A stretch of 64,000 bases of DNA from Clarkia xantiana subsp. parviflora (Eukaryota; Streptophyta; Magnoliopsida; Myrtales; Onagraceae), in assembly GCA_036873135.1 (NCBI GenBank), contig JAPTYO010000009.1:23209756-23273755 (forward strand), read 5' to 3'. Of the stretch, positions 44,376 through 54,969 are shown in pieces; within the stretch, counting starts at the first letter, position 1, and every line of letters starts with the position of its first letter. The notes under the pieces were generated by a model. That model was not told the origin of the DNA and did not search any database. It saw only the letters and a list, made by a program, of their open reading frames with translations. Position numbers and translations under genes: made by a program.

Positions 44376-46939
44376 TTTTATGTGTAATGTAGTTTTTCTT
44401 ATGGGTAGATATTTGGCTATTTGAATCCCTAATCTCAACTTTTTCTTCCGCAGATCTTAATTGACGTCTTCGGGCTTTAGTAGAGTAACTGGTACGGTTA
44501 GTAAAACTTTTCATTCATTTTTTCTTCTAATTTATTTGTTTGTATGTAATTTCTTCATTTGTTAAAGCGTTCTTCATATTGAAACTGATTTATACATATC
44601 TGCACATATTTGTCCTTCCTAATTTAAGGAATCATATATAAACTGAGTTGAATATATTTATTGAGTGATTAGTGTTATTTTGGGAATCATATATGGGATT
44701 AAATTCGTTGTTAATAATTTTGGGAGTCAGATATGGCCTTCTTTTTATAACAAAATGGTACCATCTGTTTATGCAAATATTCCAAAATTATTTAGGGAAT
44801 CATATATTGTGATTAAATTCATTGTTAATGATTTTAGAAATCAAATATTGTGATTTTTTAACAAAGTGATATCCTTAGTTTCAACTATTTCAAATGAGTT
44901 GAGTATATTAATTGATTGATGCACGATTAAAACTCTTTAGTTTGACAGATTATTTATCTTTGTTTACGGATGAAACGTTTTTAAAAAGAATGACTGAAGC
45001 TCATACTTTTTTTTGGATTAAATTCCTTTTTTTTTTTTTTTTTTTCCCTATTGCATTTCTTCAAGAGCGGTTTTAGATAAGTAAGATAAACTGAAGCTGG
45101 AATTATTAAAATAAAATGGTTGGATACAGATGGATTTACTGAAGCTTATTATTTGGTTGACATAGACTTTAACAGGCTTTGGATTCTCAAACAAATCGAA
45201 TGGTAAATAACTCTTCCTTATTCAATTCACTGTCATTCAATCCATGTTTTTTCTTATTGATCAATTCTTCAGATTTTATATAAATCAAATAGAAATTGAA
45301 GATTTATATAATATAGAAACTGATAGATATACAATCAGAGAGGAACTGATTGTTTAATTTTTTGGGTCCTTGCCATGTTTTTTCGGATCGTTTCCATGTT
45401 ACTTACATGGTAATTAATTCCATCGAGGTAGACCAATCTACGAATAATTTATACAGATAATAATAACTGATAATTGAATAAACAGAGACTACTAAACAGA
45501 GTTAATTTTTTTTTTCTATGTGAATGTATGTGTTTTTATATGATTGTATCTTTTGCCACTTCAAACTGGATCTTTCCAACTAATTATAGATTAAACTGGT
45601 GGGGTGTTGATCCAGTACTGCTTCGCTTTCAGTTTTAGCTCACATAATAGTTTTTACGGTAAGTGATTTTTCTTTTGATGATATGCATTCAAATCCTTAA
45701 GTATAATGTTGAAATGGGAATTCAAGTAAAAGATTCTAAATTGTCTTGGTTATGCTATGGATCATGGGGCATTCAGTATGGAGCCATTTCTGCAATTTTG
45801 GGAAGTTGCGTTAGATAGAACCTAAAGCATCCTACTTCATCAGAAGATATTTTGCACAAAAATGGCATAACATAGGATGATCATGATGACGAGGGCCTTG
45901 ATCCTGACTTTTTCAAAAACTACTACCAAGAAAAGGTCCAGTGCAAGAAGCTTTGTGCTCATCTCGACTGCATAATAACATTAGTCATTAGAGATACAAT
46001 AGTTGTTTCTACTCATCTATGGTATTTCCAGATAATTATAGTTTACTCATTTTTCTTACATATTAGTCATGCTGTAAACTCTAATTTGATTTCGATATAC
46101 TAAATATTCTAATTTTTCTTTTAGGAGAATTCCTATACAGCACCTCATGTGATAAAACCTTCAAATTGTGGTCATCACATTTATTTATCCTATTAATTAA
46201 TTATTCGTAATTCTCCTTCGAAGTTTCAATCTACTGAATTTAGTAGTTAACTTCAACGCAATAATATTGCTCGGGTTTTGCCTCTTCTTCCTTCCAGGAC
46301 TTCTCCCACATGCATACCTCGAGGCAATGTGAATAAGATCATGGTTGTAGTTTACGTGGATGTAGAACCACTAGCGTAAAGGCTGTGAGCATATTGATTG
46401 TGTTGTTGAACTTGGATTATGACATGTCGATTCAACTTACAAGGCTGTTGATCTAATCGTGTAAGTTTAATCCTGAAATATATTCTGAACTTCACTCTTT
46501 TTATTTCATCATATTATTTATAAAGGTCATATATTATGTGATTTTGGACCAGTTTATTCGTTATTCTGCAATGTCGAGTCACCTTTTCTACAGATACCAG
46601 TGACCTTGCTCGAGTACTCGCCGGAACGTTACCGATTTTGACGTAAATAAAAAATATTGGCCGAGGATCCTAACAGAAGTATCAAAGACAATAACGCCAT
46701 ATCAACAAGTCAGTTTTGGGTGGAGCGATTATTATCAATTTCATTCGTTCAAAAAAGTGTATAAATACACTGCATAAATTCCAGGAGAATGTTTTTTAGA
46801 CTTCGTTTTTAGGTTATCATTCAAGACTATGTAAATAGAAATTAATTGCAATATTTTTTTTTTATCATATCATCTTTTTAATTTTTTTGTCAGAAAGAGT
46901 AACAAAACACCCCGCGCGACGCACGGGGACAGCACCTAG
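44376..46939 (+). mobile_element. Helitron-like insertion in the array
   Basis: The array stops near 44375 and resumes at 46940. The right edge is a textbook Helitron 3' end: hairpin CCCCGCGCGACGCACGGGG (46910-46928), then AGCACCTAG before T. The left edge is not a clean TC terminus: it begins with ATGTGTAATGTAGTTTTTC, a piece of the transposase 3' UTR repeat found at 49920. The body is AT-rich; an acidic open stretch near 45865-45975 (DDEGLDPDFFKNYYQEKV) could be a captured exon. Confidence 0.6.
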
Positions 46940-47350
46940 TAATGTAATAAACAATGTGTGATTTTTTTAAATTTATTCTGGTAATTTCGAAATTTAATGT
47001 TTATATCACCGTATGGTGTTATACCCCCCCTAAAACGCAATTTTGGAGCAAATCTCATATTTTTAGAAAATGTTCAAAAAAATCTAATTTTTTTTTTTTT
47101 CGGATTGTCACGTATTATTAAAATCCAATACCTAAAACGGGGTCTAATTTGAAGTCCGGTTAAAATATATATAAATTTGTTAAAGTGATATAAAAATGTC
47201 GATTATCGTATGAACTTTGAGTTACGATTGTCATTTATTTACAACTCCAAATTCAATGAAAATAGAAAGTGGGTGTGTTTATAATGTAATAAACAATGTG
47301 TGATTTTTTTAAATTTAGAATGGTGTTTTAAAATGGTGTTCTACCCCCCC
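46940..47350 (+). repeat. Tandem array in MULE B, distal 1.2 units
   Basis: Continuation of the array beyond the insertion, starting TAATGTAATAAACAATGTGT, with one full unit (TTGTCACGTATTATTAAAAT near 47106) and a truncated one. Confidence 0.85.
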
Positions 47351-47394
47351 TAAAACGCAAATTCTAATGCGATTTATATTTTGTAAATAGGACT

Positions 47395-49872
47395 ATGATT
47401 CACATTTCGTTTCGATATGAGGTCGAGGTAGTTTTTAACGTCCACATTCATATACACGGCGGTAAATACGCCGAACTAGCATGTTATCGCGACATTGAAT
47501 TTCGCGATGCAAAAATTCAAGCAATGAGACTATGCGGAATCAAAAGGCCTCTTCTTGGGATTGTTTTACGGCCAGGTGGGTGGAATCCAATCACATCATT
47601 CGAACAGTGGGCTGGTATTATGGCCACCTGTCAATCACCGGTGGAGATCATTGTCACGCCTCGGTATGGATCAGATGATGATGTAGAAGAGGATGGTGGA
47701 TATGTCCCGGTGGATGAGATGTTACAACTAGAATTATTGGGAGGAGATCCCACATACGGAGAATGCAGCAATACTGGACATGAAGTAGATTACAGCAACG
47801 AAGTGCTGAGTGGACATTGCATCAACAACGTCCAGGAAGGAGAATGTAGCAATGTGGGAGGTCAAGAAGATGGTGATGACGATGTCCCAGCCCCACCTAT
47901 CAATCAAGAAGAAGACGTTGTGCGAGGAGAGGAGGATGAGCTGGTCCCGCCCCTTTACGTTGAAGATGAGCATCCTCTGCTTGTGGAGAACCGTGAAAGG
48001 TGGAAGGAGTATGACTATCCTGAGGACTGGACATCCGGTTCCTGGCAATCAGGATTGGACTGCCCGGATTGGAATGGCCATGAGGGATCATCATCGTCCG
48101 ATGCGGACGATTTTCAAGTTGATAAACTGTATGAAGATAAAGATGAATTTCAAGAGGCGGTGAAAAGGTGGCACATCAAGAATGGGCGAGAAGTGAAAAC
48201 TTCAAAATCTGACACTAAGCGGTGCGTCTACGTATGCATCCAAGAAGAGTGTTTGTACAGACTGAGCTGTTCGAAGCTCAAGTTTGGTCCGTGGAAAATC
48301 GTGAGTGTGGGCCCTCCACATTCATGTGTGCACCCTAAAACCATCACCCGTAACAGGCAACTTGATACACGCCTAATTGAACGAGAGATTTATGCTAATG
48401 TTCGAAATAACAACGGCATAACGATTCTTGATTTGCGCCAAGTTGTGAAAAAGGCATTCAATGAGTGGCCAAGCTATATGAAGGTGTGGTACGCCAAATG
48501 CAAGGCAATTGAAAGAATTTACGGAACTCACGAGGTAGCATTCCAAAGGTTTCCACCTTTAATGGTTGCAATTGCGCATTACAATCTCGGGACAGTGTAC
48601 CGGTATGAACTGAAAATGTCGCCAAATCAAACTGACGGGTCTGCGACATTCGACAAGTGGTTCTGGGCTTTCGGACCTTCGATACAAGGATTTGCACACT
48701 GTCGACCATTAATTAGCATCGACGGAACACATTTATACGGCAAGTACACTGGAACACTTCTTGTGGCCGTGGCATACGATGCTAACAATCAAATCGTACC
48801 GTTGGCGTTCTGCTTATGCGAAAAAGAGCGCGACAAGACGTGGACATGGTTTCTACAGCAACTACGTGACTATGTGACGAAGGATGAACGGAAGGTATGC
48901 ATCATATCTGATCGTCACATTAGTATATTGAAGGCTGTCAGACAGGTGTACTTGCAAGACGACCAAGCTGTCCACCGTTATTGTGCTTGTCATTTGCTGA
49001 GCAACTTCAACGCCAGGTTCAAGGACGCTAGTTTGAAGCGGCTATTCGGCAATATGATTTGGACCCCTTCCAAGGAGAAGTTTCTAGATAATTATGCCAA
49101 ATGGTACAAAGCCGATAACGGCAAGTACAAACCGTTCCTGGACAGCTGTGGTGATGACTTCAGCGTGTGGTCTCTCTCGCATGATGAGGGTTGGAGATAC
49201 GGGAACATGACGACGGATCAGTCTGAGTGTTTCAACAACGTGTTGAAGGATGCACGGTCCAGACCTATTACAACAATCCTACTTATGTCATTCCGAAGAA
49301 TGAATACATATTGGGTGGACCGGACGAAGAAAGTTGAAGGGCAAATTGCGCAAGGACATTATTTTCTTGAGAATGTGAGAAAATTTCTAGATAAATATGA
49401 GGAGGATTCCAAGAAGTTCAGTGCGCAAACATACCAGAACGGCATAAAGTATTGGGTTCTTTCTCCGTATGTTTCAACTAAAATTGTAAATCTAATCAGG
49501 CATGAATGTAACTGCGGAGAGTGGACGTTGTATCGCCGACCTTGCAGACACGCCATGTGTGCTTATAGTGCGGCCAATACAACATATGCCGAAGGAGTGG
49601 ATCATCATTTCAGGATAGAAAATTACAGGCTTACGTATTCTTATCCATTTAATCCAATTCCCGACGCTGATGAATCTCCATACTGGACGGGCCCTACCGT
49701 TGTATGTGATCCGGCAATGTTGATCTCCAAAAAGGGTAGTAAAAATAAGAGGTTGACTAACGAGATGGACGAGCCCGAACCCGGAAGGAAGAAAAAATGC
49801 GGTCTTTGTAGACAAGAAGTACATAATAGGAGAAATTGTCCACAACGCCAAGTCGAACCACCTGCTGAATGA
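47395..49872 (+). CDS. MULE transposase (MURA-like), 825 aa
   Basis: A single open exon aligning along its length with the MULE A transposase. Presumed catalytic residues: D443 (SIDGTHLYGK), D506 (IISDRH) and E611 (DQSECFNN). The MuDR-type DNA-binding part precedes them, the SWIM finger (CNCGEW then CRHAMCAY) follows, and a CCHC knuckle (CGLCRQEVHNRRNC) ends the protein. The acidic N-terminal part is the most divergent from MULE A. No stops or shifts. Given the perfect target duplication, this is the better candidate for an active enzyme. The ATG follows a conserved leader acceptor by four bases. Confidence 0.92.
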   Translation: MIHISFRYEVEVVFNVHIHIHGGKYAELACYRDIEFRDAKIQAMRLCGIKRPLLGIVLRPGGWNPITSFEQWAGIMATCQSPVEIIVTPRYGSDDDVEEDGGYVPVDEMLQLELLGGDPTYGECSNTGHEVDYSNEVLSGHCINNVQEGECSNVGGQEDGDDDVPAPPINQEEDVVRGEEDELVPPLYVEDEHPLLVENRERWKEYDYPEDWTSGSWQSGLDCPDWNGHEGSSSSDADDFQVDKLYEDKDEFQEAVKRWHIKNGREVKTSKSDTKRCVYVCIQEECLYRLSCSKLKFGPWKIVSVGPPHSCVHPKTITRNRQLDTRLIEREIYANVRNNNGITILDLRQVVKKAFNEWPSYMKVWYAKCKAIERIYGTHEVAFQRFPPLMVAIAHYNLGTVYRYELKMSPNQTDGSATFDKWFWAFGPSIQGFAHCRPLISIDGTHLYGKYTGTLLVAVAYDANNQIVPLAFCLCEKERDKTWTWFLQQLRDYVTKDERKVCIISDRHISILKAVRQVYLQDDQAVHRYCACHLLSNFNARFKDASLKRLFGNMIWTPSKEKFLDNYAKWYKADNGKYKPFLDSCGDDFSVWSLSHDEGWRYGNMTTDQSECFNNVLKDARSRPITTILLMSFRRMNTYWVDRTKKVEGQIAQGHYFLENVRKFLDKYEEDSKKFSAQTYQNGIKYWVLSPYVSTKIVNLIRHECNCGEWTLYRRPCRHAMCAYSAANTTYAEGVDHHFRIENYRLTYSYPFNPIPDADESPYWTGPTVVCDPAMLISKKGSKNKRLTNEMDEPEPGRKKKCGLCRQEVHNRRNCPQRQVEPPAE

Positions 49873-49904
49873 TCATGCATCAAAATGCGTATTGTAATGT
49901 AGTT

Positions 49905-50041
49905 TGTTTTTTTTTTTTATGTGTAATGTAGTTTTCTTATGTGTAATGTAGTTTTTCTTATGTGTAATGTTGTTTCTCTTATTTGTAATGTAGTTTTTCT
50001 TTATGTGTAATGTTGTTGTTTGTATGTGTAATGTAGTTTTT
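49905..50041 (+). repeat. Minisatellite in transposase B 3' UTR
   Basis: About six copies of a 20-23 bp unit, ATGTGTAATGTAGTTTTTCT with variants. A single piece of the same unit is at 44376-44399, at the left edge of the Helitron-like insertion. Not present after the MULE A transposase. Confidence 0.8.
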
Positions 50042-50190
50042 TATGCGGATTTTGAAAAACAATAAATATAGTAAACATAACAAATAGACGCGGATAATAT
50101 TCTAAAAACAAATAATATTATAGAAAACCAAATAATTCAAGTTGATACCAACATAACAAATAAAATTCTAACAAAAATAACAAATACTAC

Positions 50191-53100
50191 TCAATAGTAC
50201 CCCCCCCCCCCACCCGGAGGTTGATGATAATGGGTGAAATATCCCGTAGGAGGTGGGAACTGCCCAAGAGTTGGTTGAGATGACCCAGCTTGTCCGGTTC
50301 CTAGCTGTGACAGTTGAGTATCCAGTGGAGGATGAGTATCAGGTATATCCATTACATGTGCATCATGCTCATCATCCTCAATGCTACATTCAGACATCTC
50401 TCCATCTTCAATTAGATGGATGATGTCATGTTGCCCAGAAACCTTCAAGCCGTCGGTCGCGATGTCCATCAATTTTTTGTATCGCTTCCTAGGAGGGCCG
50501 TTGTCATGTTACAATTTTCTTGCCTGCTTATAGACTTGAGCGTATCCACGGGCCTATTCAAAACGTAATAGTGGTCATTCCGATGAATTAACTGTATACT
50601 TATAAACTATATGTCAGTTGTCTTACCATGTATCGTATTATCTCACTGTGTTCAACATAATATCCATGCGAAGGGCGAACTTGTAACGGCCGTTGTGCAT
50701 CAACTTCTTCTCCCTCTTCTTGTACTTCCGGATTTTTGAAAACTAAATCAACGGTTATACTACGGAACCACGTTAAATAAGCTCTCCGACTCACTGCAAC
50801 AGGTTGGGGAATAGGATAAATCTCACGAATATTGCGAGAGTTCCACATCACTATGTACCGCTGATGGACAACATGCCACAGCGGTATTGATATCTTCGTC
50901 CATTGGTCGCTACGGTGTAGAGTATCCCATTCCACACGCTCAGGCATACCCTCGGGGATACAATAACCAAAGCCTAACTGCCTGTACACTCGATTTGGCA
51001 GTTGAAATTCCACACAGTTAAAGTGGATAAGAGGTAGTTGTATGTTGGCCAAGTCCCAACCTTCCAGGGCAATTGGTGGCATCATTGATAAAACTTCTTC
51101 CGTCCATGGGTTCCAAGTAACCTGTATTTTAGAATGAATAAATTAACCATAAAATATGTGGCATTATAACGATCGAATATTTCACTTTCGTACCGCATAC
51201 CTTTTGAGTGTTTTCAGGTGATTCCTGTAAAACCATCTAGTACGAGTTATAGCGTCCTTCTTCGAAGTCTTATGCCCACTCCACCAACAACCGACTGTTT
51301 GACCCAACACAGTTGGATCTAAACACGTGGGTCTACCAAGCGAGAGGTGCATCCAACACCACACATATATTGGAGAAAAATGAAATTACATAATGTAGTT
51401 TAGAAATAATATTAACAATGCATTTTCAATACCTGTAAAAGCACGCCGCATCCGCTGATGATGACAGCTTTTTTATTTCTTGTCCACCTGCACAGACCCC
51501 TGTATAAGTGGCTCAATACAGCAGAACCCCAATTGTACTGACTGCACTCATCCAAATCATATATGAAGTTTAAATATTGCAGCGGCACTAAAGAATTGTT
51601 GGAGTCTGCGAATAGAATTGAACCTAAGAGGCACAATATATATGCCTTTGCTCTTTTCTCGGCTACTACATCACTGTTTGTTCTCCATGCAGCATCATTA
51701 GGTTTCTTCAAGATATGCTTCTTCAACCATGAAATATATATATCAGTTGTCCCTTTGCATAAGTTCTCACTGTTGGGTCGTACTCCAAACATATTCTGGA
51801 AAATGTCCAGAGTATGAGTCTTCCAATATGTGGTAGGGTCAACATCTAAGCCAACTACTTCTCCTCCCATGTATTGGTCTGATATCGGCGGACCATCGAT
51901 CTTCAACCCTAAGATCATCGCCACATCTCTCAAGGTAACTGTCATCTCACCTGTGGGAAGATGAAAACTGTGGGTTTCAGGTCGCCACCTGTCCGCTAAT
52001 GCATGCATCAGACCGGTATCTACGTCAAGACGACTCGTCCTTGCTGCATGCAGGAAGCCTGCCTGGTCGACGAAGCCCTCAGTTCGGGGGTCTAACGGCC
52101 ATAGTTTTCCACATCTAAAGTAGCGCACCTCGTTGCCTACCTTTCGACATGAATTTATTCATTATTAGTTCAATATATAATTTGTCCAATTTTTAAAAAC
52201 TCTTCTAAATTTATAAATATTCAATTTCTTCAAAAACGGTCTTATTTATTATAAATATTCAGTTTCTTCAAAACGGTCTTATAAATATTCAATTTATAAA
52301 TAAGTTGTTTCTTTTTATTTGAAAGGTATTTCTTGTTTAACTAAATTCTAAAATAATTTCGACATTTGAAAACATAAAAAATTTCGTAGTTAATTTCGAC
52401 AATAAAAAAAATTAATTAATTTTTTAAATTCGAAATTTATAAACAAAAATATGATATTTTCTAATTAAAAACAAAACTTAATTTCTATTTTTATAATTTC
52501 GAATTTTAGAATAGTTGTTTTTAATTCAATAAAATTTCGAATTTTAAAATAATTTTCAATTTCTAAAACCAATAATTTGTATTTTAAATTTCTATTTACA
52601 AATTCAAATTTTTTAAAAACACTCTCAACTTTCGAACAGAATTTCATTTTCAAACACTCCAATTTTTCTTACAATATATTTTTAAATAGGACGTTTTTAA
52701 ATAAATTATACATTTTCATTATTTAAAAACAAAACATAATTTCTATTTTAAAAATTTCGATTTTTAGAATACTTTTTAAAATTTCGAATTTAAAAATGAC
52801 ACTAATTTCGTTTTTAATTTAATTTCGATACAAAATAATAATCTACTTCCGAATCAACTAACATATTTATTAAGCAATGTACTCTATTTACGTAATCTAT
52901 TGTAATTTAAAATTTCGACTATTAGAATAGTTTTTTAAATTGCACATTTAGAAAATCCACTAATTTGGTTTTTCATTTAATTTCAATATAAAATAATACT
53001 CTACTTTCTAATCAATAACATAATTAATAGGCAATGTACTCTATTTACGCAATCTAGTGTAATTTACTATCAATATAATTATCTATATGAATAGAAAATT

Positions 53101-53232
53101 TACCTTATCCTCACAGATGTAATTAGCCCTATGAGTCTCCTTCAAATAGAGAACAATATCGTTGTCATTTCCTTCGTTCCTAACACTCATTCTTCTTCTT
53201 GTGGATGAACTGGATTCACCTTGATAAGCCAT
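50191..53232 (-). pseudogene. PMD gene of MULE B, splice site and stop lesions
   Basis: Five exons as in MULE A: 53104-53232, 51433-52140, 51194-51364, 50627-51121 and 50191-50553. Exon 2 retains RWRPETHSFHLPTGEMTVTL and VAMILGLKIDGPP. Two lesions: before exon 3 the acceptor dinucleotide is AT (51366-51365 on minus) where MULE A has AG; in exon 5 a TAA (50509-50511) replaces the Met codon of KLMHDNG, removing the acidic and Pro/Gly-rich tail (still readable as SECSIEDDEHDAHVMDIPD). A shortened product of about the PMD fold could survive only if another acceptor is used. The four PMD-core exons are otherwise open. Confidence 0.8.
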
Positions 53233-53309
53233 TAATACTAGAAATTGTAGATTGTAAATAAAAGATGTAAGAAGATGAGAGGATTGTAAATTTTAAGAAT
53301 GTTGGTGTA

Positions 53310-53321
53310 TGAGTTTTATAG
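53310..53321 (-). promoter_or_regulatory. PMD B TATA box
   Basis: CCTATAAAACTC on minus, about 80-90 bases upstream of the PMD ATG (53232). The leader that follows (TTTACAATCCTCTCATCTTC) is the mirror of sequence near the transposase promoter at 41055-41075. Confidence 0.5.
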
Positions 53322-53340
53322 GTGAAATAGTAGAATAAAT

Positions 53341-53342
<2 letters not shown>

Positions 53343-53392
<50 letters not shown>
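53343..53392. repeat. (TA)n microsatellite
   Basis: About 24 TA units between the PMD promoter and the right TIR. No counterpart in MULE A. Confidence 0.95.
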
Positions 53393-53396
<4 letters not shown>

Positions 53397-53403
53397 ATAG
53401 CAG

Positions 53404-53792
53404 CCAGCCGGTCAAAGGGACAGAGCTGTCCCTTCGACCGGGACCCGCTCGGTCCAGCTGCTAATAGCAGCTGGACCGAGTCATTCAGCCGGTCAAAGGG
53501 ACAGAGTTGTCCCTTCGACCGGGACCCGCCCGGTCCAGCTGCTAATAGCAGTTGGACCGAGTCAGTCAAAGGGACAGAGCTGTCCCTTTGACCGGGACCC
53601 GCTCGGTCCAGCTGCTGTAAGCAGCTGGACGTCAGCGAGCTGGCGCCAGCTGGATGATTCCTGCTAGTTCGCTGACATGTGGTCCAATCCAGCTTGTATT
53701 ATCAGCTGGACGGGGCAAATTCATAAATGCCTTCTATAGGAGGGCATTTTTAGAAATCCGGTCTCCCTAGAGGGCATTTCAACAATTTTTTC
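53404..53792 (-). repeat. MULE B right TIR with nested palindromes
   Basis: Mirror of 40557-40930 with scattered mismatches, including the three GGTCCAGCTGCTAATAGCAG blocks and the terminal AACAATTTTTTC. Confidence 0.85.
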
Positions 53793-53801
53793 AATAAAAT
53801 A

Positions 53802-54399
53802 TGTAGACAATATATTTTCTTAATCTTTTATAGCAACTAAATCTATCAATATATATTAACCCTATCTTTAACTATATATATTGATAGTTAAAATCTTTTA
53901 CAATATTATATTATGAACCTATCCTTATTTCCAACTTATAGATACATAGTTACCTATTAATAAAATTTAAAAATGACAAACTATATCTCTAATTAATGTG
54001 GCCGAAATTTTTTAAAACTTGGTGACCAAGAAAATTATTTTTTTTACCTAGAATACCCCTAGGGTTTTCGGCACAAACATGTAAATCGGAAAAGTTGTCA
54101 AATTTTAAGATCAAAACCCTAACTCGATAATGAATCCAAAATGTATTTTTGATAAAACTCATGTTGTTCTTGAAGATCATGAACATCAAACTTAAATTCG
54201 AACATAAAATTCGGTTTTGATCTATAAAAACATGAAAATTTCAAAAATTTTAAGTTTTTAAAGATCAAACACATGAAATTTTCTTAAAAATTTCGGATTA
54301 CTCATGGTGTTCATGAACTTGAAAATTTCGGATTTTTCAAAACTCAAGAACATCAGTTTATCAAAAATTTAAGAACTCCTAACCATGCTCTGATACCAC
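53802..54399 (-). mobile_element. Copia element 1 PBS and leader, part 1
   Basis: On minus, directly after the LTR: one G, then a perfect TGGTATCAGAGC primer-binding site (54387-54398), then AT-rich leader to the MULE B right flank. With part 2 (39241-40556) the leader totals about 1.9 kb. Confidence 0.75.
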
Positions 54400-54969
54400 T
54401 GTTGGATTACGGGAACGTAATACTACGGAAAGCTAAACGTGTACATGCAAGTAATCTAACTACGCAGCGGAATAATGTACACATACCTTTTAGCTTTCCT
54501 GCCCAAGAACGTCGTGGAGGGAGTTCTGATCCTCCGGTCGTAACCACGTACAAGTTCTTCGTAAGAAGAAGTCTTACGCGGTGTAAGCTCCACAACAAAG
54601 CCTCTGGTCGATTCTTCAATGGGGACAGAACCTCGGACTAAGATGTGCACCGAAAATCAATACTAAAGGGGTGATAGGGTTTCTCTCAAGTTCCTCAATG
54701 GAGGTACTTCTTATTCTGAATGAATGAATAAACCCCTTAGGTGAGTCCCCTATATATAGGATTGGTGGAGTGGAAAAAAGTCCACTCTAACCAATATGGG
54801 ATAAGTTTCGGCCGACCATGGGGGGGAGGCCCAATTTTGGGCCTCCCATGTCAATTAGGGTTAGGGTTTGGCCCAATTACCCTAATGTGACAATTACCTA
54901 ACTAACTTAGGTAATTTCTTTAGCATTAACGGGCTACCATTTACGGCGCCACGTCACCATATGCTAACA
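54400..54969 (-). repeat. Copia LTR (family T), 5' LTR of element 1
   Basis: Plus-strand reading TGTTGGATTACGG to ATGCTAACA, the reverse complement of the LTR at 29461-30053. The TATA region CCCCTATATATAGG lies near 54748-54761. The adjoining primer-binding site on minus shows it is a 5' LTR read leftwards. Its outer edge lies inside the leader of element 2. Confidence 0.85.

Larger units (their letters stand above)
41326..47390 (+). other. MULE B leader intron 2 with array and insertion
   Basis: GTAACATACTG donor (41326) to TTGTAAATAG acceptor (ending 47390), four bases before the transposase ATG. It contains the tandem array and the Helitron-like insertion. At 6 kb it may affect transcription or splicing of the transposase. 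Confidence 0.6.
40557..53792. mobile_element. MULE B: PMD-encoding Mutator-like element
   Basis: 13.2 kb, flanked by a perfect 9-bp duplication aataaaata (40548-40556 and 53793-53801). The ends GGAAAAATTGTTGAGATG and its near-perfect mirror open TIRs of about 375-390 bp. The interior matches MULE A: TATA box, two-intron leader with tandem array, transposase on plus (47395-49872) and PMD gene on minus (50191-53232). A Helitron-like insertion of about 2.5 kb in the array explains the larger size. The perfect duplication suggests a fairly recent insertion. It lies in the leader of a copia element on minus. Confidence 0.92.
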
